Positions 1 to 7,657 of a stretch of 49,519 bases of DNA are shown here, piece by piece. This stretch comes from an uncultured Granulosicoccaceae bacterium (lineage in GTDB: Bacteria > Pseudomonadota > Gammaproteobacteria > Granulosicoccales > Granulosicoccaceae), in NCBI GenBank assembly GCA_937931165.1, contig CALHCI010000033.1, positions 1-49,519 on the forward strand. The letters run 5' to 3'. Position numbers and translations under genes: made by a program. A model generated the notes under the pieces. It was not told the DNA's origin and made no database searches. It saw only the letters and a program-made list of their open reading frames with translations. How positions within the stretch are numbered: the first letter of the stretch is position 1; every line of letters starts with the position of its first letter.

Positions 1-1
1 C

Positions 2-1759
2 AACGATACTGATGCGCAGAAGTCGAACAACCGGCAGAGGGGCAGCAAGCCACGCAATCAGAATCGCAACAACCGTTCTGCATCTGACACCCGTTCCGAT
101 AACAAAGAACAATCAACCGACAACAATAACAACTCGCGTCATCGCAATCAGAACAACGGCAGAGGCCGGACTGATTCGCGTCAGCAACCCCAAAAGAGCG
201 ATCACCAGAAGAGCGATCACCAGCAGAACGATCAGAAGGCTCCAGTGTCTGCGCAAAATTCTGCAGAAGCGTCTGATAATACGCCGGTCAATAAATCGCG
301 CCAGGCGAGTGACAAGAGCAACGATCAAAACGCTAACCAAAGTAATGGCCAGAGCAACGGCCAGAGCAACGGCCAAAGCAACGGCCAAAGCAACGGCCAG
401 AACAATGGCCAGACCAGCCAGCAACGAAGCGGACCAAGAAACAACCAGAGTGCCAGACGCAATAACAACAACACTGCAAAAGCAGAGTCCAGGGTTCAGT
501 CTGACGCCCCGGTTCAATCTGAGGTAAGGGACAGCAGTCCTCAGCAAGGTAATCAGGATAGTAATCGATCACCGGCAGCACCTGATTCGCCAAAGCGCGA
601 GCAGGCTTCACGAAGTGACGCTCGCAACACTCGTCAAACAGAATCGACTGAGGCTACCAGCAATACGCAAAGTGCCGCCAACCGCGCTCCGTCTGCACCC
701 GCCGCCGAGAAAACGGCAATAGCACGCCAAAGCGAAGCGAAAGACGCCAGTAGCACTGGCGATAAATCACCGGCACCAGAGGCATCCACAAGCAATACTG
801 CAACTTCAGGTAACGCAAATGCTGCATCGGTGACAGCTGCTGACAACGCTCCTCGCCACACCAGCAATAAATCTTCAACTGATGCTGGTAACACACCAGC
901 CACAGCGACAGCCAAAGCATCAGAGGGTACGACAGAGGCAACCACAACTTCACCACCATCTGCAGCTGGTGAAACCGAAGAAAACACTAAAACGCAAAAA
1001 GGTGGAAACCGCGGTCCGCGCGGCAGAAACCGTCGGCGTCGCAAGCCGGCTCGTAACAACGACGAGCATAGCCAGTCAGCAACCGAAGCACCAAAGACTG
1101 CCGACAATCAACAGTCTGAAAAACCTGCCAACAAACCTGCAGGCACGACAGCAACAGCAGCCAGCACCGGTAGCAACGGCCATAGTACAGACAAGAGTGC
1201 AGACAATCGCGCAGATAAGCCCGCCCCTGCCACTAATTCGTCAGCACCAGTGAATATTGCTACAGCGAGTCGCAGCAGCAGTGCAAACGCCAAACCGAAC
1301 CAGCAAAGCAATGGGCAAAGATCTGAGTCAAACGGCCGGAGTAGTAGCAACCAGAGTAATAGCGACCAAAGCAGTAACAGTGGCAATGCAACGCCGCCTG
1401 CCGCCGCAAACACGGCTCAATCACGACCGGCACAGGCCACCTCAAAGCCGACTCACCTGCCGGTCAGCCAAACCAAAGACCACCAGACCAAGGACTACAA
1501 GAAAAGCTCATCGGCTGCCGGTTTGCAGCAGGTTGAAACCGCAGCCAGCGCTGTTACAAAAAGAGAAACGCAGGCAGCAAAGGTTTCTGCAATGCAGCCA
1601 AGCCAGCTGAAAAGCACGGTACGTTCCCTTGCTGGTAGTAGCGCAGCGGGAAGTGCCAGCGGCAACGCAGGCAACTCACAGCCGCAGAAGCCGGCTCCTA
1701 AGCTGCAGAAGGTTGAAACGAAAAAACCGGTGGATAAAGGTATCGATCAACCAAACTAG
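2..1759 (+). CDS. rne: C-terminal tail of a large RNA-binding protein, probably ribonuclease E (5' end outside window)
   Basis: The frame is open from the first bases of the window to the stop at 1757-1759, so this is the 3' part of a longer gene. The visible 585 residues are low complexity: Asn, Gln, Ser, Arg and Asp near the left edge, then Ala, Ser, Thr and Pro. There are basic RNA-binding-like patches, including an Arg-rich run translated near 1012-1050 (RGPRGRNRRRRKPAR). No folded domain is visible. RNase E of gammaproteobacteria has this layout: a catalytic N-terminal half, then a long disordered, Arg-rich scaffold that binds RNA and degradosome partners. The catalytic half lies outside the window, so the name rests on composition and the end position only. 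Another disordered RNA-binding protein is possible. ATG or GTG codons inside the frame are not likely true starts. A strong terminator follows directly. Confidence 0.55.
   Translation, partial: NDTDAQKSNNRQRGSKPRNQNRNNRSASDTRSDNKEQSTDNNNNSRHRNQNNGRGRTDSRQQPQKSDHQKSDHQQNDQKAPVSAQNSAEASDNTPVNKSRQASDKSNDQNANQSNGQSNGQSNGQSNGQSNGQNNGQTSQQRSGPRNNQSARRNNNNTAKAESRVQSDAPVQSEVRDSSPQQGNQDSNRSPAAPDSPKREQASRSDARNTRQTESTEATSNTQSAANRAPSAPAAEKTAIARQSEAKDASSTGDKSPAPEASTSNTATSGNANAASVTAADNAPRHTSNKSSTDAGNTPATATAKASEGTTEATTTSPPSAAGETEENTKTQKGGNRGPRGRNRRRRKPARNNDEHSQSATEAPKTADNQQSEKPANKPAGTTATAASTGSNGHSTDKSADNRADKPAPATNSSAPVNIATASRSSSANAKPNQQSNGQRSESNGRSSSNQSNSDQSSNSGNATPPAAANTAQSRPAQATSKPTHLPVSQTKDHQTKDYKKSSSAAGLQQVETAASAVTKRETQAAKVSAMQPSQLKSTVRSLAGSSAAGSASGNAGNSQPQKPAPKLQKVETKKPVDKGIDQPN
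338..409 (+). repeat. Six 12-bp tandem repeats inside the RNase E-like tail
   Basis: Six head-to-tail copies of a 12-bp unit (consensus CARAGCAACGGC) run from 338 to 409, in frame, and encode the tetrapeptide Gln-Ser-Asn-Gly repeated. Copies differ by one or two bases, for example AGTAAT or AACAAT in the outer units. The array probably grew by slippage and lies in the disordered tail, where length changes should be tolerated. The repeat also creates a false hydrophobic reading frame on the minus strand. Confidence 0.9.
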
Positions 1760-1780
1760 TAAAACCTGCAAGTCAGTGTG

Positions 1781-1808
1781 AAAAAGGCGACCGTTGGTCG
1801 CCTTTTTT
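1781..1808 (+). terminator. Rho-independent terminator after the RNase E-like gene
   Basis: A perfect 7-bp GC-rich stem (GGCGACC, loop GTT, GGTCGCC) at 1786-1802 is followed by six T residues and preceded by five A residues. It begins 21 nt after the stop codon. Because of the A-run on the other side it could also stop minus-strand transcripts leaving guaD, whose stop is at 1847. Confidence 0.92.
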
Positions 1809-1846
1809 ATGTGCCGGTTTTTTTGTATGCCAACAAAAGCAGACAA

Positions 1847-3154
1847 TCAACCGGCTTTGTTATAAGCCGCCTCACCCATCAGATAAGTTGCCTCGGTACA
1901 CCGGTCATCGCCGAGCACAATCAACGCAAACAGCTTTTCCTCAATACTATTAGCAACGCTGATACGCCTTTCCAGCAACGGTGTGGCTGAGTAGTCGAGC
2001 ACCACAAAATCCGCTTCCTTGCCCACGGCAAAATTACCAACATGCTGCTGCATCGATAACGCGCTTGCCCCACCGAGCGTCATTTCATAGAAAAGTTGCA
2101 GAGGGGTCACCGGGTTGCCAGACATTTGAGCAACCTTATAGGCTTCGTCTGCAGTGCGTAACATACTAAAGCTTGTGCCACCACCAACATCGGTTGCCAA
2201 CCCTGTGCGCACTCCAAGCTCGCGTGCACGACTCAGGTTAAACAGACCACTGCCAAGAAATAGATTGGAAGTCGGGCAGAAAGCCGCTACAGCACCGGTT
2301 TCACGCATACGGTCGAGATCTGATTCATTCAGATAAATACAGTGCCCGTAGATAGCGCGCTCACCCAGTAACCCGTAATGATCATAGACATCAAGGTAAC
2401 TGCGCGACCACGGAAACAAGTCGGCAACCCACGCTACTTCAGCTTTGTTCTCTGCGACATGGCTTTGCAAGTAAACACCAGGGTTCTCAGTAAATAGTCT
2501 GCCAGCCAGTTGCAGCTGTTCGTCAGTCGAGGTTGGCGCAAATCGCGGTGTAACCGCGTAACTCAACCTGCCGACACCATGCCATCGATCAATAAGCCGC
2601 TGACTGTCTTCATAGCCTTGTGATGGCGTATCCTGCAGAAACTCAGGGCAATTGCGATCCATCATTACCTTGCCGGTACCGATACGCAAATTAGTTTTCT
2701 CGGCAACCGCAAACAAAGCATCTACCGATTGTGGATGCACTGTTGCGAAAATCATCGCGGATGTGGTGCCGTTTCGCAGCAGTTCGTTAATAAAAAATGA
2801 TGCACCTTCTAACGCATGCGCCTCATCTTCAAAGCATTTTTCAGCTGGAAAGGTATATTTCTCGAGCCACTCAAGCAGTTGTGACCCATGACTGGCAATA
2901 ACATCCGTTTGTGGATAATGCAGGTGAGAATCGACAAAGCCCGGCACAATCAGATGGCCCGTGTAATCGACTACTTCTGATTGTTCAAAGCGCGGCTCTG
3001 CAAGTAACGCTTGCGCATCTCCCAGTGCGACTACCTTGCCATTCTCAATGACCAGCAATGCATCCTCAATGTATTCCAGCGCATCGCCACCAACGTTGAA
3101 AGGATCGTCCACACAGTGCGCAACAGAGGCACGAAAGGCTTTTTTTTCTGCCAT
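1847..3154 (-). CDS. guaD: Guanine deaminase
   Basis: Hydrolytic deamination of guanine to xanthine and ammonia in the cytoplasm, a step of purine catabolism. The 435-residue protein has the amidohydrolase metal site of this family: HxH in PGFVDSHLHYP (H77, H79), H232 in SHVAE, H271 in YGHCIYL and D322 in TDVGGGTS. The TDVGGGTSFSM and PTSNLFLGSGLF segments are typical of guanine deaminase rather than other amidohydrolases. Length is normal for the family. The start codon overlaps the stop of xdhC by one base (TAATG), so the two are co-transcribed and translationally coupled. This pairing fits a role in feeding xanthine to xanthine dehydrogenase, whose structural genes are not in the window. 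Confidence 0.93.
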   Translation of the reverse strand: MAEKKAFRASVAHCVDDPFNVGGDALEYIEDALLVIENGKVVALGDAQALLAEPRFEQSEVVDYTGHLIVPGFVDSHLHYPQTDVIASHGSQLLEWLEKYTFPAEKCFEDEAHALEGASFFINELLRNGTTSAMIFATVHPQSVDALFAVAEKTNLRIGTGKVMMDRNCPEFLQDTPSQGYEDSQRLIDRWHGVGRLSYAVTPRFAPTSTDEQLQLAGRLFTENPGVYLQSHVAENKAEVAWVADLFPWSRSYLDVYDHYGLLGERAIYGHCIYLNESDLDRMRETGAVAAFCPTSNLFLGSGLFNLSRARELGVRTGLATDVGGGTSFSMLRTADEAYKVAQMSGNPVTPLQLFYEMTLGGASALSMQQHVGNFAVGKEADFVVLDYSATPLLERRISVANSIEEKLFALIVLGDDRCTEATYLMGEAAYNKAG

Positions 3155-4155
3155 TAATTACTCGATGAAAAACCACTTTCCCAGTGATGCACTAATTGGG
3201 CTGCGACACCAAGTGCGATGGCTGAAGGCTGGTCTGATTGAATAGCGTCAATGCCAATCGGACATCGGAGTTTTGCGATCGTCGATTCGCTAAAACCGCG
3301 ACGTTTTAATCGGTGTTCAAAGTTACGGCGCTTGGTTTGCGACCCGATCAGACCGACAAAAGAACTGTTTCCTGACAAAATCTCTCTGCACAACTCATAG
3401 TCTACTGCATGGCTGTGCGTCATGATAATAAAGCTGGTGTCTGCCGGTGCGTTGCAAATTTCGCCAACAACGTCATCGGTGACGACTGTTGTAATCCCGC
3501 CTGGTCCAACGCCACCATGGCCACTATTTAAGTACTGCTCACGCTCATCCAGCCAGACAACATCACACGGCAACAGCGACAGTTGTGCCACCAGCGCAGT
3601 ACCAACATGGCCTGCGCCAAATACCCACACCTGCGGCAGACGCAGTGATGATTGCTCTTCCAGAATCTCCATATCATTGCTGGCAGGGTCTCTATTGGAC
3701 GAATCACCACCGGAAACAATTGTGAACGCAGCAGACTCAGGCTTGCCAGTCTCCACTAGCTCAAACTCCGTACGCTCCACCCCGCTAATCGCTCTTCTGA
3801 GAATCCCGCAAAATTCAGCGTTGCCACCAAATAAGCGATGAGGCGCATTGGCATGCGTAATCATTTCAAACAATATCTCCACAGTGCCGCCGCAGCACTG
3901 CCCCAGAGTCGGTCCCAGCGGCATCAACTGCGTATACGGCGCAGCAGCGTTCGCTTCAAGTCTTGAGCGTGCAATATTAATGGTCTGGTATTCAAGATTA
4001 CCACCACCAACGGTACCCCACTGCCGTTCACTGGTAATAATCATTCTGGCACCGGGTTCGCGAGGTACTGATCCCTTTACCCGCAATACCGTTGCCACAA
4101 TCAGCGCCGGAGCATTCGTCAACGCTTTTTCAGTTTGTGCGACCCATTCAGACAT
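3154..4155 (-). CDS. xdhC: Xanthine dehydrogenase accessory protein XdhC
   Basis: XdhC-family proteins bind and insert the sulfurated molybdenum cofactor into xanthine dehydrogenase. The 333-residue sequence has the N-terminal XdhC/CoxI domain (segments VLRVKGSVPREPGARM and VGGGNLEYQ, and a CCGG motif in LGQCCGGTVEILFE) and a C-terminal Rossmann-like half starting at VWVFGAGHVG with later FIIMTHSHAVDYEL and LIGSQTKRR motifs. It is the first gene of a two-gene unit with guaD, overlapping by one base. The structural xdhA/xdhB genes normally next to it are absent here, so they are either upstream of another locus or lost. Start at the ATG 4153-4155; the upstream Shine-Dalgarno sequence is weak. 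Confidence 0.9.
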   Translation of the reverse strand: MSEWVAQTEKALTNAPALIVATVLRVKGSVPREPGARMIITSERQWGTVGGGNLEYQTINIARSRLEANAAAPYTQLMPLGPTLGQCCGGTVEILFEMITHANAPHRLFGGNAEFCGILRRAISGVERTEFELVETGKPESAAFTIVSGGDSSNRDPASNDMEILEEQSSLRLPQVWVFGAGHVGTALVAQLSLLPCDVVWLDEREQYLNSGHGGVGPGGITTVVTDDVVGEICNAPADTSFIIMTHSHAVDYELCREILSGNSSFVGLIGSQTKRRNFEHRLKRRGFSESTIAKLRCPIGIDAIQSDQPSAIALGVAAQLVHHWESGFSSSN

Positions 4156-4477
4156 GGATCAAGGATACCCAATTGCATCAATGTACAGAACACCACAAGC
4201 GACTCCTGCATGAAATACCTGTGCGCTTTGTTCGCAAAGTATTGACGCACCGTCTATACGCGAGATGAACGCCAACGCAATGACATACGGCAAACAACCG
4301 CTTCCAAATCGAGGGTATCCAGTTGTATGGAACGTTTTATGCTCCCATTACGGCCGGTTTATGTGACACAGCGAACAACCCCGGCACGCGCTATTGCACA
4401 GAACGGAGTTGAGTTGACCGATCCATTGATCGCGTCACTGACTGGTTGCTTCATTAAAAACAAATCGGAATTTTAAC
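4156..4477. other. Divergent intergenic region between xdhC and the pel operon
   Basis: This 322-bp gap must hold the promoters for the minus-strand xdhC-guaD unit and the plus-strand pel operon. I see a short hairpin (CTTTG-TTCG-CAAAG) near 4225-4238 and several AT-rich stretches, but no convincing paired -35/-10 boxes and no recognisable operator. No coding potential is evident. Confidence 0.5.
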
Positions 4478-5254
4478 ATGCGACTAAAACTTTTCACTGG
4501 TGTGCTGATGATTGCCACCACCCTACTAACCGCATGCGAAACAATGACAACATCGCGTCAGGTAGCAGTCAGTTCGAATGAGAACTGGGTAATACTGCCG
4601 GTGGAAAACCTGTCAAAAACCCCGCTTGCAGGCAGTCGCGCACAGTCGCTGGTTGAAACCCATTTGCGGGCCCAGGGTGTTCGCAATGTAGATAAATACA
4701 AACCCGATGCAGAAGCAAACATTCTGTCCCTGCTTGATGAGGCAGGTCAGATAGAAACCGCGAAGCAGTGGGCAAAGGACAACGGTTATATCTACGGCAT
4801 CACCGGCACAGTGCAGGAATGGCAATACAAAAACGGTTTAGACAACGAACCGTCCGTCGCCCTGACACTGAAGTTCGTTCACCTACAGCGTGATGAAGTG
4901 ATGTGGGTTGCCTCTGCAGCACGCACTGGCTGGGGTTACAACAACATTGCCGGTGTCGCCAGTAAAACGATTGCCGAGTTAATGGACGAAATTCATTTTA
5001 AAGAACCTCGCCGAGTGACTCGTATTGTCAGTACACAGCCGGCTCCACAGCCAATAACAGAACCGGCAGCCGCAACAACCATCGCAGCGCCGCAGCCAGC
5101 ACCACTGGCACCGGCAGCAACACAAACGGCTGAGCCGGTAGCAGCGGCGGCAAAGCCACTGCCGGAAGCAGACGCCACCCTTCAATCCATCAACGACGAA
5201 GAATTGCTGCCGACGCCGTACCAAACCAATCTTAAGGAAACAACCAACCGATGA
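4478..5254 (+). CDS. pelC: PelC, outer-membrane lipoprotein of Pel exopolysaccharide export
   Basis: A lipoprotein with signal peptide and lipobox LLTAC (lipidated Cys20). Residues about 35-175 match the compact PelC fold, with WVILPVENLSKTPLAGSRAQSLVE and the GITGTVQEWQYKNG strand segments. In the known system PelC forms a ring on the periplasmic side of the outer membrane that guides the cationic polymer into the PelB pore. Here the protein is 258 residues, against roughly 170 in Pseudomonas aeruginosa. The excess is a Pro/Ala/Gln/Thr-rich tail from about residue 185 to the end. The gene opens the operon; its stop overlaps the pelD start (ATGA). Identification rests partly on position, because PelC is the least conserved Pel protein. 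Confidence 0.85.
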   Translation: MRLKLFTGVLMIATTLLTACETMTTSRQVAVSSNENWVILPVENLSKTPLAGSRAQSLVETHLRAQGVRNVDKYKPDAEANILSLLDEAGQIETAKQWAKDNGYIYGITGTVQEWQYKNGLDNEPSVALTLKFVHLQRDEVMWVASAARTGWGYNNIAGVASKTIAELMDEIHFKEPRRVTRIVSTQPAPQPITEPAAATTIAAPQPAPLAPAATQTAEPVAAAAKPLPEADATLQSINDEELLPTPYQTNLKETTNR

Positions 5255-6657
5255 TCAGTTTTAATCTGCCGTCGTCGGCGGTCAGCAAGCATAAGAAGGG
5301 ATTCGCCTGGACCGGTAAGGGACGTAGTGCACACTGGAGCTACAAGATTATCGAAATGATAGTCTTTGCCGCCATTGTCCCGACTATCGGCTATCTGTTC
5401 TTTGCGAATGATCCGGTTGGCATGAATGCAGGATTTCCATGGTTCATCATTCCTCCCGTGGTATTTGCGGCACGCTATGGTGGTATCTGGGGATTCTGCT
5501 GCGCTGCACTTTCTGTGGCTGTACTCGCCTACCCTTTTGCCGCCTATGCCGCACAACAGACACAACTGATCGCACTGGCGGTTGGCACCGTTATTCTGAG
5601 CATTATTGTGGGTGATTATGCGACCAAAGGTAATAAACAGAGTGCTCAGGAGTCTGCTGAAAATCACTACCTTAGACACCGTATTAAAGAATTCTCGAAG
5701 GACTACCACATTCTGAAAGTGTCCCACGGACAGCTCGAAGAATTTATGGCCGGTCGCCGCATGAGTGTTCGACAGGCACTGCAACAGCTCAAGCCTCTGA
5801 TGTCAGATGAAAGTGGCGATGAAATCAGCGCAGGCAATGAATTGATGGCAATCTTTGCCCAATTCGGCGCAGTGCAGGTTGCAGGGCTCTACGGCGTAAA
5901 GAGCCGCGATCGCATTAATCCACAACCCATCGCAACCCACGGCAACATGCCGGAGCTGCCACTGTTTGATCCATTGTTGAAGCTTGCGGTGGACAGCCAT
6001 CAACTGGTCAGCGTCAAGCTGCAGGCACAGGCAGATGAAACAGTCGAAAGCCAGTTGCTGGCGGTGGTGCCAATTGTTGACTCACATGATCATTTGCACG
6101 GTGTGTTAGCGATCAAAGATATGCACTTCATGGCTTTTCAACAGGAAAACCTGAATGTGCTGTCGCTGCTGGGCAGTTACATCGGCGATATGCTGACGCG
6201 CTCACGCAGCGTCGGTGAATCACGCAGCGGTTGGTTCCTTGCCGAACTTGATAACGCATTGCGCTTTGCCAATACCAACAAAGTGCAATCGACACTGCTT
6301 GCAGTGAAGCTGAAAGCTACCGATCAAACACAGTTGGTAGCGGATTTTCTTGGCTCAAATATCCGAAGCCTGGACAGCTCATGGCAGCCACACTCACCTG
6401 CCGGTGACAGCACAGTGCTTATCCTGATGCCATTAATGAATGAAATACAAGGCAAGGCCTACTTGCAGCGTGTGGCGAAAAAGCTGTTTGATGAACATCA
6501 GATCGAGCTGAACAACGTGACCGAAGAAGCACGAATGAAGCAGATCAAAAAGCGCGACACCAGAGAAACCTGCATGGCGTTTATCAATCAGATGACCGGC
6601 GTGAAGGAGACCGAAGAGAAACCGAAAACCAGCAGGTGGCGTAAACGTGTTGCGTAA
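5251..6657 (+). CDS. pelD: PelD, c-di-GMP receptor of the Pel synthase complex
   Basis: Inner-membrane protein that binds c-di-GMP and switches on Pel polymerisation. The 468-residue sequence has N-terminal transmembrane helices (about residues 28-130), a helical linker with a coiled-coil look, a GAF domain (about 170-315) and a C-terminal degenerate GGDEF domain. The catalytic GGDEF residues are missing, as expected. An RxxD inhibitory-site motif is kept: R372-S-L-D375 in SNIRSLDSSW, matching the c-di-GMP binding site defined in P. aeruginosa PelD. Length is close to that protein (about 455). The start overlaps the pelC stop by 4 nt, and the end overlaps pelE by 11 nt, so translation is coupled. 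Confidence 0.93.
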   Translation: MISFNLPSSAVSKHKKGFAWTGKGRSAHWSYKIIEMIVFAAIVPTIGYLFFANDPVGMNAGFPWFIIPPVVFAARYGGIWGFCCAALSVAVLAYPFAAYAAQQTQLIALAVGTVILSIIVGDYATKGNKQSAQESAENHYLRHRIKEFSKDYHILKVSHGQLEEFMAGRRMSVRQALQQLKPLMSDESGDEISAGNELMAIFAQFGAVQVAGLYGVKSRDRINPQPIATHGNMPELPLFDPLLKLAVDSHQLVSVKLQAQADETVESQLLAVVPIVDSHDHLHGVLAIKDMHFMAFQQENLNVLSLLGSYIGDMLTRSRSVGESRSGWFLAELDNALRFANTNKVQSTLLAVKLKATDQTQLVADFLGSNIRSLDSSWQPHSPAGDSTVLILMPLMNEIQGKAYLQRVAKKLFDEHQIELNNVTEEARMKQIKKRDTRETCMAFINQMTGVKETEEKPKTSRWRKRVA

Positions 6658-7657
6658 CTTATTCGGAATACCGGCGCTGTGTGTTGCACTGATTGCAGAA
6701 TTTGCACTGGTCATGCAGTTGGTTGCAGAAACCGGCATTACGCTGACCACCAACATGTGGCTGATCGCTCATCTGTTGGCCAGCGTGCTGGCAGCGATTG
6801 CCACTGCATCGCTGTTAACCACGCTGGTACCGGGTAAACGCCCGCCACTGATATTGCTGTTTGCATCACTTGGCTTCTTTATGCCGTTTATTGGCGCAGT
6901 CGGTACCTGGCTCGCAGTCACCTTTGGCGCTATTCTCGCCAACGGTCGACATCAGGAAAACGTTTTCTGGGAATACACAAGCAACGCAGATCTGCCGTTT
7001 GCTGCACCCATCGATCGTCCGCTGCCCAAGCTCGATAGCCGCGGTTTTATCGAACAGTTAATGTTCGATAAAGAAACTGATCAGCTTTACAACAAAGTCG
7101 CAGCCACCAGACACATCAGAGACAGCCAGTCTGCGCCGCTGTTAAAGTCTGCTATCGGCCATGAGAACGAACGCATTCGTCTGGTCGCCTACCAGATGCT
7201 TGATAAAAAAATCAATCGTCTGAATCGCGAAATCCAGCGCCTCGAAGCTGACGCAAAACTTTCAACCGGTGCCGGCAAGTCAAACATACAATTGCAGATT
7301 GCCAATAACTACTGGGAACTGCTGACCATAGAAGAAGACGAGCCGGTCGCACGCGAAGAACTGCTATCCAAAGCAGAGTCACACGCAGCGCTCGCGCTGG
7401 CAACCGAGCCATCAAACGTTAATGCACAGTTTCTACTCGGTCAGATCTACCTGAAACAGGAAGAAACCGAGAAAGCCAACCGTGCATTTATGCGTTCTAT
7501 TGAGCTTGGCATTTCAAAGGATAAAGCACTGCCCTATATAGCCGAGGCTGCCTACGCAACGCGCAACTTCAAGTTACTCCGCTCGACAATAAAAGCCATT
7601 GATCCCGCTTACCGTGCGTATCCGCCATTCTCCAATGTGATTGAGTTCTGGGCATGA
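6647..7657 (+). CDS. pelE: PelE, inner-membrane TPR scaffold protein
   Basis: A 336-residue protein with three hydrophobic helices in the first 90 residues and a cytoplasmic C-terminal half made of TPR-like helices (about residues 180-330, for example NVNAQFLLGQIYLKQEETEKANRAFMRSIELG). This matches PelE in length and layout; PelE joins PelD, PelF and PelG in the inner-membrane synthase complex. The start is GTG at 6647, supported by an AGGTGG Shine-Dalgarno sequence just upstream and by the overlap with the end of pelD. The stop overlaps the pelF ATG (ATGA). Confidence 0.9.
   Translation: MLRNLFGIPALCVALIAEFALVMQLVAETGITLTTNMWLIAHLLASVLAAIATASLLTTLVPGKRPPLILLFASLGFFMPFIGAVGTWLAVTFGAILANGRHQENVFWEYTSNADLPFAAPIDRPLPKLDSRGFIEQLMFDKETDQLYNKVAATRHIRDSQSAPLLKSAIGHENERIRLVAYQMLDKKINRLNREIQRLEADAKLSTGAGKSNIQLQIANNYWELLTIEEDEPVAREELLSKAESHAALALATEPSNVNAQFLLGQIYLKQEETEKANRAFMRSIELGISKDKALPYIAEAAYATRNFKLLRSTIKAIDPAYRAYPPFSNVIEFWA

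Noticed and set aside
338..409. Repeat array considered as CRISPR
   Set aside because: Units are contiguous, 12 bp long and in frame with no spacers; no Cas genes are present in the window.
113..547. Minus-strand open frame with a long Val-Ala-Leu repeat that looks like membrane helices
   Set aside because: It is the reverse complement of the 12-bp tandem repeat in the RNase E-like tail; the hydrophobic pattern is a by-product.
634..1107. Minus-strand open frame opposite the RNase E-like tail
   Set aside because: Lies wholly opposite the disordered tail; low-complexity coding on the plus strand removes stops from the minus strand. No start signal or domain.
4242..4270. TTGACG as a -35 box for the pel operon
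   Set aside because: No -10-like sequence lies at a proper distance, so the match is not enough to call a promoter.
5182..5784. Minus-strand open frame of 200 codons opposite pelC/pelD
   Set aside because: Opposite two well-supported genes and rich in His, Cys and Arg with no recognisable domain.
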